Below are positions 6,593 through 15,796 of a stretch of DNA of 64,000 nucleotides, one piece after another (position 1 is the first letter of the stretch; each line of letters opens with the position of its first letter). The position numbers were made by a program, and so were the translations under genes. The notes under the pieces were generated by a model. That model saw only the letters and a program-made list of their open reading frames with translations, was not told the origin of the DNA and made no database searches. Source of the stretch: Neisseria sp. (lineage in GTDB: Bacteria; Pseudomonadota; Gammaproteobacteria; Burkholderiales; Neisseriaceae); NCBI GenBank assembly GCA_030538415.1, contig JAUNTY010000006.1, positions 1-64,000 of the forward strand, written 5' to 3'.

Positions 6593-9010
6593 ATGAAAAC
6601 AAATAAGCATCTTTGCCGATTGCCGTTTTGGGCGGTTTTGGCATTATCGGTTGCGCCTGCGCAGGCGGCGGGCGATGTTCAGGCCGAGCGCGAACGCTGG
6701 GCGCTGCATGCCCGTGGCGGCGAGCAACAGCTCTCGGAATCGGTGGCGGCGCTGCAAACGCTGTATGGCAGCAGCGGCGATGTCCGCGTACGTGCCGACC
6801 TGACCGCGTTGCTGTTGCGCCAGGGGCGCAGCGCCGACGCGCTGGCTCTGTGCAGCGGCTGCCTGCCGGGCGACTACCGCCCCGACGAGTTGGAAAATCT
6901 GGCCAAGGCCGCGCGCGACAACAAGCAGTTTGAGCGCGCGCTCGCGCTTTACCAGACCTTGCAGCAAAAAGCGCCGCAGCAGAAAATCGGCTGGCTCGGC
7001 GGCGCGCTGGCGGCTGTCGATGCGCGCGAATATGCCGCCGCGAAAACGCATATTGCAGCTTATCGCCAACGCTTTGGCGAAGACGCCGACCTTCGCGCTG
7101 CCGAAGATTATCTGCAAAACCAGTCGCAATCACTGGCCGAACGCATCGGCGTGTTGCAGCAGCGGCTGGAGGCGCAGCCGGGCGACCGCGACACTGTGTT
7201 GCAACTTTACCGCGCCGCTGCCGGTTTGCAGGTTTATCCGGTGCAGGAAAAGCTGATGGCCGAATATCCGCAATACTTCACGCCGCAAGACCGCCGCTGG
7301 CTCACCCATGCTGAAGCAGTGAGCCAGTTGCGTGCGGCCAGAGAGGCCGACAGCCGCAGCGAAGCGCTGCAGGCATTCCGGCGCTTGGGTGAAGTGGCGG
7401 CGCAAAGCGAGCCGGGCAGCGATTTATATCTGCGCGCCATGCGCGACCGCATCACGGCGGGGGCGCTTTCGGGTAACCACAAGCAGGCCGTGCGCGACTA
7501 TGAAACGCTGGCGCAATACGGCGAGCAGCCCGACTATGTGCAGGATGCCTATGCACAGGCGCTGTCGGCGACCGGCAGCCCCAACAAGGCGGGCAGGATT
7601 TATCATGCCTTGGTGAAAAAACACGAGCAGGCAGGCGAAGCGGTAGACGCCGAGCTGATTGAAAAAATGGTGCAAAACGATGCCGATTTGGGGCATTATT
7701 CGCGCGCCCAATACCATCTGAACACGCTCAGCCCAAACAAAATGAAGCCGGATTTCACCCACACTTCCGAGGTGCGCAATCCCTTCTTCGACCGTCAGTA
7801 TTTCTGGCAGGCGCGTCTCGAAGCCTGGAACGGCAACATGAAAGGCGCCATCGGGCTGATGGACAATTGGTTGGCCGACCACCCGGCCGACCCGTGGGCG
7901 ATGATTCTGCGCGGCGAGCTGGCGCAATGGAACGGCCGCAACGATGAAGCCGACAAATGGTTTGCCGAAGCGATGGCATGGCTGCCGCCGGAGAGCCAGG
8001 CGTGGGTGCGTACCAACCGCGGCGCCATTTTGATGGACAACGGCAACTGGGCGGGCATCAAGGCCATGGCCGCCGGGATAGACCGCAACAACCCCGATTA
8101 TGCCGGTTTCTGGCAGCGCTATGACGACGCCCGCGCGGCGCAACTGAGCGTTTCCGGCGGCATCTTCAAAGCCACATCACCGCGTGACAGCGGCAACGAA
8201 TGGTCGCAGAGCGCCACCCTGTATTCGCTGCGCAGTCAGGGCGGCCATCGCGCCTACATCACCCAGCAAAACGGCTTCGTGCCCAACCACGGCGAAGAAT
8301 TGCGCCACGGCCGCGTCGGCGTGGGCGGCGAGCTGAGTTTTTATCCGTTCAACATCAATCTCGAAGCGGGGCAGGGCACCCATCTCAACGACAAGGCCTA
8401 TTTCAATGCCGGGCTGGACTACCGCCTCAATCAGCATTGGTCGTTCAACGCCCGCGCGGCGGTCAACAGCGCCAACACACCCGCCAAAGCATTGAGCCAG
8501 GATGTGTACGCCAATGAATACAGCCTCTCTGCCAACTACACCCATTCCGCCGCCACCCGCGCGGGCTTCGGTGCCAGCGTGATGGATTTTGACGATGGCA
8601 ACCTGCGCCGCGGCGCGTATGCCTGGCTGTCGCAAACCCTGTGGCAGCGCAACCGCTGGAAGCTCGGCGGCTCGCTGTGGGCGGACTACAGCCGCAATGA
8701 CGATGTGCCTTCCGCCTATTACTACAACCCGAAAAACAGCAAGAGTGCCAGCGGCGATTTGAACCTCTCCTACGCGCTGCCGCTCGACCACAATATCCGC
8801 CTCACCCAAAACCTGGGCGCGGGCATGGGGCGCTACTGGCAGGCCGGGCAGGATGCCGAAAACACCTGGGTGGTGAAATACGGCCACGACTGGAGCCTCG
8901 GCAAGCGCGTGGAGCTTTCCTATGAAGCCGGGCGCAAAAAAGCCATTTACGACGGCGATGCCGAATACCAAAACTTCGGCAACGTCGGCCTGAACGTGCG
9001 TTTCCAATAA
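6593..9010 (+). CDS. pgaA: PNAG outer-membrane export porin PgaA
   Basis: An 805-residue protein with a cleavable signal peptide (basic start, hydrophobic core, APAQA-AG at about 22-27). The N-terminal ~500 residues are helical, with TPR-like repeats rich in Ala/Leu. The C-terminal ~300 residues alternate as amphipathic strands ending NVGLNVRFQ, an outer-membrane barrel. This two-part build and length match PgaA/HmsH, which carries de-N-acetylated poly-beta-1,6-GlcNAc across the outer membrane. It is first in a four-gene operon with pgaB, C and D. No clear Shine-Dalgarno precedes the ATG, so translation may be weak or regulated. Confidence 0.9.
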   Translation: MKTNKHLCRLPFWAVLALSVAPAQAAGDVQAERERWALHARGGEQQLSESVAALQTLYGSSGDVRVRADLTALLLRQGRSADALALCSGCLPGDYRPDELENLAKAARDNKQFERALALYQTLQQKAPQQKIGWLGGALAAVDAREYAAAKTHIAAYRQRFGEDADLRAAEDYLQNQSQSLAERIGVLQQRLEAQPGDRDTVLQLYRAAAGLQVYPVQEKLMAEYPQYFTPQDRRWLTHAEAVSQLRAAREADSRSEALQAFRRLGEVAAQSEPGSDLYLRAMRDRITAGALSGNHKQAVRDYETLAQYGEQPDYVQDAYAQALSATGSPNKAGRIYHALVKKHEQAGEAVDAELIEKMVQNDADLGHYSRAQYHLNTLSPNKMKPDFTHTSEVRNPFFDRQYFWQARLEAWNGNMKGAIGLMDNWLADHPADPWAMILRGELAQWNGRNDEADKWFAEAMAWLPPESQAWVRTNRGAILMDNGNWAGIKAMAAGIDRNNPDYAGFWQRYDDARAAQLSVSGGIFKATSPRDSGNEWSQSATLYSLRSQGGHRAYITQQNGFVPNHGEELRHGRVGVGGELSFYPFNINLEAGQGTHLNDKAYFNAGLDYRLNQHWSFNARAAVNSANTPAKALSQDVYANEYSLSANYTHSAATRAGFGASVMDFDDGNLRRGAYAWLSQTLWQRNRWKLGGSLWADYSRNDDVPSAYYYNPKNSKSASGDLNLSYALPLDHNIRLTQNLGAGMGRYWQAGQDAENTWVVKYGHDWSLGKRVELSYEAGRKKAIYDGDAEYQNFGNVGLNVRFQ

Positions 9011-9030
9011 TTGAAGAGGCCGTCTGAAAC

Positions 9031-10977
9031 ATGAAATTCAAATCCCTGATTATCGCCGCCGTGTTCGGCCTGTTGGGCGCAACCGCCCAAGCAACGGAAT
9101 GGACGACAAACCCAAGCAGCCAAGCCGAAGTGCGCTACGGCGCACTGTGTTACCACGATGTGGTGGACGAAACCCGCCCGCCGGTCGAGCTTGACGACGT
9201 GCAGGCCGAAGGTGACTTGCAGCGCCGTTATTTTCCGCAAACCATGACGGTGCAGAAAATCGTGGCGCATTTCAACTGGCTCAAGGCCAACGGCTACACG
9301 CCGGTGAGCTGGCAGCAGATTCTCGATGCGCGCGCAGGCCGCGCCGCCCTGCCGGAAAAGCCGGTGTTGCTGACCTTTGACGACGGTTATGAGAGCTTTT
9401 ACCGGCTGGTGTATCCGCTTTTGCAGGCTTATCAGTTTCCGGCGGTGTTTGCGCTGGTCACCGGCTGGATGGATACGCCCGCAGGCGGCACGGTGGTGTA
9501 TGGCAACACTAAACTGCCGCGCAGCGCTTTTGTGAGCTGGGCGCAGGTGAAGGAAATGCACGACAGCGGCCTGGTGGAAATCGCCTCACACACCCACAAC
9601 CTGCACCGCAGCCTACCGGGCAATCCTTTCGGCTCGCAGTTTGCCGCGGTGTTGTCGGGCAATTACCAAAACGGCCGCTATGAAACCGAAGCCGAATACC
9701 AAAAACGCCTACGCGACGATTTCCGCCGCTCCGCCGATTCGATTGCCCGCCACACCGGCCAGCGCCCGCGCGTGATGGTGTGGCCTTACGGGCAGTTTAA
9801 CCACACCGCCGAAAAAATCGCCCGCGAAGAAGGCTTCGACAGCGATTTCACCCTCAACGACAGCCAGCTCAACACGGCGGGCGACCAGCGCCAGGGGCGC
9901 GAGCTGATTGACCAGGAAACCCGCCTCGATTTCCTGAAAACCTATCTCGACGGCAATATCTACCGGCCGCAGGTGCAGCGGGTGGTGCATGTCGATCTGG
10001 ATTATGTCTACGACCCGGATCCGGCGCAGCTGGAGCACAATATCGACAAACTGATTCAGCGCATCGCCGATTACGGCATCAGCACCGTTTACCTGCAGGC
10101 GTATGCGGATGACGACGGCAAGGGTGTGGCCGAAGCGGTGTATTTCCCCAACCGCCACATCAAAATGAAGGCCGATTTGTTCAGCCGCGTGGCCTGGCAG
10201 CTGATGACCCGCGCCGGGGTGAAAGTGTATGCGTGGATGCCGATGATGGCGTTTGATTTCGGCGAGGGGCACGATTACATCACCCATCATCAAACCGGCC
10301 GTCCCGACCCGCAGCATTATCTGCGCCTGTCGCCCTACAACGCCGCCAACCGCGCCAAAGTGGCCGACATTTACCGCGATTTGGCCTTCCACAGCCGCTT
10401 TAACGGCATATTGTTTCACGACGACGGCTTCCTCACCGACTTTGAAGGCAACACCGGCCGCCAAACCGAAACGCTGGCCGAAGCGGGCGGCAAAACCGAC
10501 GACCTGATTGCTTATTCAGACGGCCTCAAACAGGCCACGCTGGACTATAGCTTCAACGGCTCCGACATGCTCAAAACCGCCCGCAATATCTACGCCGGTG
10601 TGGTGATGGATCCGCAGGCGGAAAAATGGTTTGCGCAAAGCCTGCCGAAATTTACCGCCGCTTATGATTACACGCCGATTATGGCCATGCCGTATATGGA
10701 GCATGAAACGCCGATTACGCCTGCCGAGGCGCAGGCATGGCTGAAAAAGCTGGTGGGCGAAGTGAAGGCAAGCGGCGTGCCGTTGGAAAAAACCATTTTC
10801 GAATTGCAAACCAGAAACTGGCGCACCAAACAGCCCGTGCCAAGCAGCGAGCTGGCCGGCTGGATGCAGCTTTTGAAGCAGGAAGGCATCCGCAACACCG
10901 GCTATTACCCGGATGATTTTCTCAACGACCATCCCGATACCAAAGTGCTGCATCCTTATTTCTCGATGAAACGATAA
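9031..10977 (+). CDS. pgaB: PNAG N-deacetylase PgaB
   Basis: 648 residues. The N-terminal NodB-type deacetylase domain (about 35-300) has TFDDG at 115-119 and SHTHNLH at 186-192, the Asp-His-His metal site and catalytic region. The C-terminal domain (about 325-648, beginning RVVHVDLDYVYDPD) corresponds to the (beta/alpha)8 glycan-binding/GH153 half of PgaB. It partly deacetylates PNAG in the periplasm before export by PgaA. The signal sequence ends ATAQA-TEW and lacks a lipobox cysteine, unlike E. coli PgaB, which is a lipoprotein. A DUS lies in the 20 bp gap after pgaA. Confidence 0.94.
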   Translation: MKFKSLIIAAVFGLLGATAQATEWTTNPSSQAEVRYGALCYHDVVDETRPPVELDDVQAEGDLQRRYFPQTMTVQKIVAHFNWLKANGYTPVSWQQILDARAGRAALPEKPVLLTFDDGYESFYRLVYPLLQAYQFPAVFALVTGWMDTPAGGTVVYGNTKLPRSAFVSWAQVKEMHDSGLVEIASHTHNLHRSLPGNPFGSQFAAVLSGNYQNGRYETEAEYQKRLRDDFRRSADSIARHTGQRPRVMVWPYGQFNHTAEKIAREEGFDSDFTLNDSQLNTAGDQRQGRELIDQETRLDFLKTYLDGNIYRPQVQRVVHVDLDYVYDPDPAQLEHNIDKLIQRIADYGISTVYLQAYADDDGKGVAEAVYFPNRHIKMKADLFSRVAWQLMTRAGVKVYAWMPMMAFDFGEGHDYITHHQTGRPDPQHYLRLSPYNAANRAKVADIYRDLAFHSRFNGILFHDDGFLTDFEGNTGRQTETLAEAGGKTDDLIAYSDGLKQATLDYSFNGSDMLKTARNIYAGVVMDPQAEKWFAQSLPKFTAAYDYTPIMAMPYMEHETPITPAEAQAWLKKLVGEVKASGVPLEKTIFELQTRNWRTKQPVPSSELAGWMQLLKQEGIRNTGYYPDDFLNDHPDTKVLHPYFSMKR

Positions 10978-11041
10978 GCCGCCCATGTTTTCAGACGGCC
11001 TCTATCAAGGCCGTCTGAAAAATACAGAGAGAATATCAAGC

Positions 11042-12283
11042 ATGACTTTACATTGGTATGAATATTTAGGCATTTTCGTGATGCTGTATCCCGGCGTGAT
11101 GGCGGTGTATTGGACCATCTCCGGCATCTTGTATTTCGTTTTTTTTGAAAACCATGCCGAAGACCCGGATTTCGACTACAGCGACCGCCCCGAGATGCCG
11201 ATGGTGAGCATTCTGGTGCCCTGTTACAACGAAGAAGACAACCTCGACGATTCGATTCCGCACCTGCTCAAGCTGAATTATCCCAACTATGAGCTGGTGT
11301 TTATCAACGACGGCAGCCGCGACAAAACGCTGGAAATCATCCGCCGCTGGGAAGCGCGGCAGCCCGGCAAAATCGTGGCGCTGACGCAGGAAAACTCGGG
11401 TAAGGCCGCAGCCATGAACCACGGCCTGATGAAATCGCGCGGCGACTACATCGTCGGCATCGACGGCGATGCGGTGCTGGATTACTACGCGCTCGACTAT
11501 ATCGTGCAAACGCTGGAAGCCAACCCCATGCTCGGCGCGGTTACCGGCAACCCGCGCGTGCGCAACCGCAGCACCGTGCTCGGCAAGCTGCAAGTGGCCG
11601 AATTCAGCTCGATTATCGGCCTCATCAAGCGCTCGCAAAGCATCATGGGCACGCTGTTTACTGTGTCGGGCGTGATTGTGGGGCTGCGCAAAAGCGTGAT
11701 TATGAAGGTGGGCGGCTGGAGCACCAACATGATTACCGATGATATTGATGTGAGCTGGAAAGTGCAGACCGGCGGCTACAACATCGCCTACGAGCCGCGC
11801 GCCTTGTGTTGGGTATTGATGCCCGAAACCATCCGCGGCCTCTACAAACAGCGACTGCGTTGGGCACAGGGCGGCGCGGAAGTGATTCTGAAATATTTCG
11901 GCCAGGTGTGGCGGCTGAAGAATTTCCGCCTGTGGCCGCTGTATCTCGAATATGTGATTACGCTGGTGTGGGCGTATTCGATGTTTGCCATGATGGCCAT
12001 CGGTTTTTATCAGGGCATCCGCTACGACACCTTTAATTTCCATCCGTTTGAAGTGGCCAGCGTGATTACGCTGGTGATGTTCACCATCCAGTTTTCCGTG
12101 AGCATGGCCATCGACAACCGCTACGAAAAAGGGCTGTGGCGCTACTTCACCAGCTGCATCTGGTATCCGTATGCCTTCTGGCTGATTAACAGCCTCACGC
12201 TGGTACACGGCCTGCCCAAAGCGATTTTCCGCAACAAAAACAAAAAAGCGGTGTGGGTCAGCCCCGACCGCGGTGTGCAATAA
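11042..12283 (+). CDS. pgaC: PNAG synthase glycosyltransferase PgaC
   Basis: 413 residues from MTLHWYEYLG. An in-frame ATG at 10985 lies within uptake sequences and is unlikely. It is a processive GT2 inner-membrane enzyme polymerising UDP-GlcNAc into beta-1,6-PNAG. It has an N-terminal membrane helix, then SILVPCYNEED (56-66), DGDA at 141-144 (DxD), DDID at 233-236 and QRLRW at 270-274, the D,D,D,QxxRW set of processive synthases. Several C-terminal membrane helices follow. It needs PgaD, encoded next, for activity, and in other species the pair is activated by c-di-GMP. Confidence 0.95.
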   Translation: MTLHWYEYLGIFVMLYPGVMAVYWTISGILYFVFFENHAEDPDFDYSDRPEMPMVSILVPCYNEEDNLDDSIPHLLKLNYPNYELVFINDGSRDKTLEIIRRWEARQPGKIVALTQENSGKAAAMNHGLMKSRGDYIVGIDGDAVLDYYALDYIVQTLEANPMLGAVTGNPRVRNRSTVLGKLQVAEFSSIIGLIKRSQSIMGTLFTVSGVIVGLRKSVIMKVGGWSTNMITDDIDVSWKVQTGGYNIAYEPRALCWVLMPETIRGLYKQRLRWAQGGAEVILKYFGQVWRLKNFRLWPLYLEYVITLVWAYSMFAMMAIGFYQGIRYDTFNFHPFEVASVITLVMFTIQFSVSMAIDNRYEKGLWRYFTSCIWYPYAFWLINSLTLVHGLPKAIFRNKNKKAVWVSPDRGVQ

Positions 12284-12313
12284 CAACTGACTGAAAAAAA
12301 GAAAGGAATCGGC

Positions 12314-12610
12314 ATGATTGACAATTCATTGCGCGAGCAGATGGTGATCGACAAGGCACGTACCCGCAATTATAAAATCACCGTCAAAAGCTGGGTGGTG
12401 ATGATGATTACCTGGTCGCTGTGGCTGTATGCGCTGTATCACCTCGGCAACAAATACGAATCGCTGCTCAACCGCCCGTTTGCCGGCAGCTGGACGTTTC
12501 TTGACGTGCTCGAGGCCGTGAGCATCATTTTGCTGCTGCAACTGAATTTCCTGTTTGTATGGTCGATTATCGTGCAGCAGCGGGTAAAGTCGATTCACCG
12601 TAGGAAATAA
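12314..12610 (+). CDS. pgaD: PNAG synthase accessory protein PgaD
   Basis: 98 residues with two membrane helices (about 27-45 and 63-88) and a basic C-terminus HRRK. Size, topology and position directly after pgaC fit PgaD, the small subunit of the synthase that stabilises the complex and helps form the c-di-GMP site. An AAAGAAAGGA ribosome binding site precedes the ATG. It ends the operon. A MITE-like element begins 5 bp after the stop, so operon termination must occur in or beyond that element. Confidence 0.88.
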   Translation: MIDNSLREQMVIDKARTRNYKITVKSWVVMMITWSLWLYALYHLGNKYESLLNRPFAGSWTFLDVLEAVSIILLLQLNFLFVWSIIVQQRVKSIHRRK

Positions 12611-12614
12611 GGCC

Positions 12615-12830
12615 GAGACCTTTGCAAAATTCTTCTGCCTGTCGCACCCGCGTAGGCGGGTGCCTAGTGCAAAGCGCCGCTTTGCTTGTCTGCTTGTTTT
12701 TCTGATTCCAAAAAACCAAGATGAATCTTGAGGTTGTGAAATTCCATGGCTGGCAAGCTTGAGCTGAAGCTGCGCTTCAGACCGGGCACCCGCCTACGCG
12801 GGTGCGACGGTTATTTTTTGCAAAGGTCTC
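12615..12830. repeat. MITE-like element, GAGACCTTTGCAAAA termini (216 bp)
   Basis: It begins GAGACCTTTGCAAAAT and ends with the inverse TTTTTGCAAAGGTCTC. Subterminal palindromes GCACCCGCGTAGGCGGGTGC and GGGCACCCGCCTACGCGGGTGC flank an AT-richer centre with no ORF. The family recurs at 20788, 38112, 49894 and elsewhere in the window. Confidence 0.8.
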
Positions 12831-12922
12831 AGGCCGGTAAAAGCTTGGCCAAAATGTGGGCTAAGCCCACGCTACTTGCTGTGCAGGAATAAGTCTGGCG
12901 GGCAGGGGAATTTTGCAAAATC

Positions 12923-12952
12923 AAGGCCGTCTGAACGCTTTCAGACGGCCTT
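12923..12952. terminator. paired-uptake-sequence hairpin
   Basis: AAGGCCGTCTGAA and its inverse are separated by CGCT and followed by a T-rich run on both strands. It is the likely terminator downstream of pgaABCD. Confidence 0.6.
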
Positions 12953-12958
12953 GGGTTT

Positions 12959-13137
12959 TATAGTCGCTCCGTTAGTTTGATACAGCGTTGCTGCGCCTAG
13001 CCGTACTATATAGTCGAAGAAATTAGTTTCTGCTACGGCAAGGCGTAGCAACGCCGTAGCAGATATTAAGTTTAACCACTATAACTGTACTGTCTGCGGC
13101 TTGCTGCCTTGTATCAATCTAAATTGAAACGACTATA
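12959..13137. repeat. nested Correia-type repeats
   Basis: An outer short-form element (TATAGTCGCTCCGTTAG...CTAAATTGAAACGACTATA) is split in its core, at CCGTACTA, by an inner ~75 bp element at 13009-13083 (TATAGTCGAAGAAATTAG...TTTAACCACTATA). The outer core resumes as CTGTACTGTCTGCGGC. Confidence 0.85.
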
Positions 13138-13147
13138 CAAGCCGGAT

Positions 13148-13723
13148 TTACTGTTGCGCCTCTGCGGCGGCTTCGTTCATCATGCTGTTCATCTGCTCGC
13201 TGATGCCCTGCAAATCCATCAGCCCCAACTGGCCGAACAACGTCAGCAGCAAGGCGCCCGCCACCATCAGCAGCAACAGATAAACCACATAGCCGAGCAT
13301 GACCCGCAGCCCCGATACCTGCCCCATTTTGATAAAGCCGATGGCCTGCACCCAGAATATCCACACTTGCCAGAAGAGGGCGATAAAGCCCAGCGCGGGC
13401 AGGTAAAACATCGCCAGCGCGGGCACCACCAGCGCTTCCGAGGCCAAAACAAAGCCCCACAGCGGCAGCCGCTCCGCGCCGTAATAGCCGAGCGTGGTGC
13501 GCATCACATGTCCGAGCAGCAGCCATTTCAGCGCAGTCAGCGCCACCGCAAACGCAATCACACCGGCGCTGTTGCCAAACACCGGCGCCATGCCCGCCGC
13601 GTTGACCAGGCCAATCAGCAGCAACACGGCGGCAATGGTGGGCAGCGTGTAGCGGTAGTCGGCAGGATGTTTGTAGCGCAGGCGCAGGATGTCCCACATA
13701 TCGCGTAATAATTGAATCAGCAT
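13148..13723 (-). CDS. five-helix inner-membrane protein, possibly Yip1-like
   Basis: 191 residues from MLIQLLRDMWDIL. The longer ORF start lies inside purU. There is a short basic N-terminus, then about five hydrophobic segments spread over residues 30-180 and a polar, Met/Glu/Gln-rich tail. The organisation resembles bacterial Yip1-domain proteins, but I see no diagnostic motif. Its ATG overlaps the purU stop by one base (TGATG), so it is translated by coupling to purU. No function can be assigned from sequence. Confidence 0.65.
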   Translation of the reverse strand: MLIQLLRDMWDILRLRYKHPADYRYTLPTIAAVLLLIGLVNAAGMAPVFGNSAGVIAFAVALTALKWLLLGHVMRTTLGYYGAERLPLWGFVLASEALVVPALAMFYLPALGFIALFWQVWIFWVQAIGFIKMGQVSGLRVMLGYVVYLLLLMVAGALLLTLFGQLGLMDLQGISEQMNSMMNEAAAEAQQ

Positions 13724-14592
13724 CAGTCGAATACCACCGTTTTGTTGTTGTAAGAGAGCACGCGGCTTTGCAAATGCCATTTCACCGCGCGGGCGAGCAC
13801 GATTTTTTCAAGGTCGCGGCCTTTTTCCACCAAGTCGGCGACATCATCGCGGTGCGACACGCGGGTCACTTCCTGTTCGATAATCGGGCCTTCGTCGAGT
13901 TCGCTGGTTACATAATGGCTGGTTGCGCCGATGAGTTTCACGCCGCGCGCGTGGGCGCGGTGGTACGGTTTCGCGCCGTCAAACGCAGGCAGGAAACTGT
14001 GGTGGATGTTGATGACCTGATTAGGGTATTTCTCCACAAACAAAGGCGACAAAATCTGCATATAACGCGCCAACACGATGGTATCGACGTCCGCTTCTTC
14101 CAGCAAGGCAAACTGGCGCGCCTCGGCTTCGGCCTTGTTGTCTTTGGTGAGGACGATGTGGTGGAACGGAATGCCGTGGCTCTCGACCAAATCGCGCACC
14201 GATTCGTGGTTGCCGATCACCAGCGGAATCTCGCAGTTCAATTCGCCGATGCGGTGGCGGTGCAAAAGGTCGGACAGGCAATGCTCGTATTGCGAAGTAA
14301 ACAAAGCCACGCGGCGGCGCGTGTGCGAAAAATGCACCTGCCAGCGCATACCGAAAGCGGCGGCCACCGGCGCAAACGCATTTTCAATCGCCTCGCGGCT
14401 TTGCAGGGTAAAGCCCTGCATATCCCATTCGACGCGCATCAAAAACAGCTTTTCTTCGGCATCTTCATGCTGGTCGGCGTGGATAATGTTGCCGTTGTGT
14501 TCCAGCAAAAACAAAGAAATGGCGTGCACCAAACCTTGGCGGTCGGGTGCGATAATCAATAGGGTGGCGGTGTGTTTGGAGGGGTCGGTCAT
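13723..14592 (-). CDS. purU: formyltetrahydrofolate deformylase
   Basis: 289 residues. It hydrolyses 10-formyl-THF to THF plus formate, balancing one-carbon pools and feeding formate to PurT. The N-terminal ACT domain (about 8-85, APDRQGLVHAISLFLLEH) is followed by a formyltransferase-fold catalytic domain with NIHHSFLPAF at 195-204 and the TSELDEGPII segment at 229-238 (catalytic Asn/His/Asp triad). Length and domain order are those of PurU rather than PurN, which lacks the ACT domain. A coupled membrane-protein gene follows. Confidence 0.96.
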   Translation of the reverse strand: MTDPSKHTATLLIIAPDRQGLVHAISLFLLEHNGNIIHADQHEDAEEKLFLMRVEWDMQGFTLQSREAIENAFAPVAAAFGMRWQVHFSHTRRRVALFTSQYEHCLSDLLHRHRIGELNCEIPLVIGNHESVRDLVESHGIPFHHIVLTKDNKAEAEARQFALLEEADVDTIVLARYMQILSPLFVEKYPNQVINIHHSFLPAFDGAKPYHRAHARGVKLIGATSHYVTSELDEGPIIEQEVTRVSHRDDVADLVEKGRDLEKIVLARAVKWHLQSRVLSYNNKTVVFD

Positions 14593-14684
14593 GATGCGGA
14601 ATTCTGTTGAGTCAAAAAATGCACGCTTGCGGCGCGGACAAAGGGTTTATTGTAGCGGAAATTGAATCAGGCCGTCTGAAAATT

Positions 14685-14758
14685 GAGGTCTTTGCAAAAC
14701 CTCCTGCCCGTCGCACCCGCCTGCGCGGGTGCGACGGTTGTTTTTTGCAAGGTTCTCA
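14685..14758. repeat. internally deleted MITE-like element (74 bp)
   Basis: The GAGGTCTTTGCAAAAC and TTTTTTGCAAGGTTCTC ends flank only the GTCGCACCCGC/GCGGGTGCGAC palindrome. The central ~140 bp present in other copies is missing. Confidence 0.7.
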
Positions 14759-14877
14759 ATCTTTCTTTCAGACGGCCTCTGCCTTTTATATCTGAATCGT
14801 AATGAAAATCGGGCGTGGAAAAACGCGTGCAGGTTTCCATTATTCATTCCGATGCTCAATGCAAGACATATACGTTA

Positions 14878-14921
14878 AAAGGCCGTCTGAAACAGCGGCA
14901 ACTGCTTTCAGACGGCCTTTT
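14878..14921 (-). terminator. paired-uptake-sequence terminator of folD
   Basis: AAAAGGCCGTCTGAAA and an inverted copy enclose a 14 bp loop just beyond the folD stop, with T-runs on both strands. Confidence 0.7.
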
Positions 14922-14935
14922 CAATCCGAAAACCA

Positions 14936-15796
14936 TCAGGCTTGCCGGTCGTGCAGTTCCGCTGCGTGCAGGGTGTTTTCCAGCAGGGTGGCGATGGTCA
15001 TCGGGCCGACGCCGCCGGGCACGGGGGTAATCATGCCGGCACGCTCTTTGGCGATGTCGAATTCCACGTCGCCGCAGAGTTTGCCGTTGTCGAGGCGGTT
15101 GATGCCGACGTCGATGACCACTGCGCCGGGTTTGATCCATTCGCCTTTGACGAAGTTGGGAATGCCTACGCCCGCGACCACGATGTCGGCGGCGGCCACT
15201 TCTTCGGCCAGGTTTTGGGTTTTGCTGTGGCAGATGGTGACGGTGGCGCGCGCGAGCAGCAATTCGAGCATTTGCGGACGGCCGACGATATTGGATGCGC
15301 CCACCACCACGGCTTTTTTGCCTTCGGGGTTGATGCCGTAGGCTTCGAGCAGGGTCATCACGCCTTTGGGGGTGCAGGGGCGCATCAGCGGCATTTTCAC
15401 TACCAGGCGGCCGACGTTGTAGGGGTGGAAACCGTCGACGTCTTTGTGCGGCAGGATGCGCTCGAGCACGGCCTGGCTGTCGATTTGCTTGGGCAGCGGC
15501 AGTTGTACCAAAATGCCGTCCACTTCGGCATCGGCGTTGAGTTCGTCCACCAGTTTGAGCAAATCTGCCTGGGCGGTGTCGGCGGGCAATTCGTAAGAGC
15601 GGGATTGGAAGCCGACTTTTTCGCAGGCGATTTTTTTGTTGCGCACATACACGGCGCTGGCGGGATCGTCGCCCACCAATACCACGGCGAGGCAGGGCGT
15701 GTGCAGGCCGGCGGCTTGGCGCTCGGCGACTTTTTCGGCCACCATTTGCAGGCGTTGTTGGGAAACTTCTTTACCGTTAATCAGTTGGGCGGTCAT
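14936..15796 (-). CDS. folD: methylene-THF dehydrogenase/cyclohydrolase FolD
   Basis: 286 residues, the usual FolD length. It is a bifunctional enzyme interconverting 5,10-methylene-THF and 10-formyl-THF with NADP. Tyr50 and Lys54 lie in SAVYVRNKK (the YxxxK cyclohydrolase pair). [13 protein letters not shown], the NAD(P)-site [13 protein letters not shown] and [11 protein letters not shown] are all family signatures. It is monocistronic on the minus strand. Together with purU it makes a local one-carbon theme, but the two are not co-transcribed. Confidence 0.97.
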   Translation of the reverse strand: MTAQLINGKEVSQQRLQMVAEKVAERQAAGLHTPCLAVVLVGDDPASAVYVRNKKIACEKVGFQSRSYELPADTAQADLLKLVDELNADAEVDGILVQLPLPKQIDSQAVLERILPHKDVDGFHPYNVGRLVVKMPLMRPCTPKGVMTLLEAYGINPEGKKAVVVGASNIVGRPQMLELLLARATVTICHSKTQNLAEEVAAADIVVAGVGIPNFVKGEWIKPGAVVIDVGINRLDNGKLCGDVEFDIAKERAGMITPVPGGVGPMTIATLLENTLHAAELHDRQA

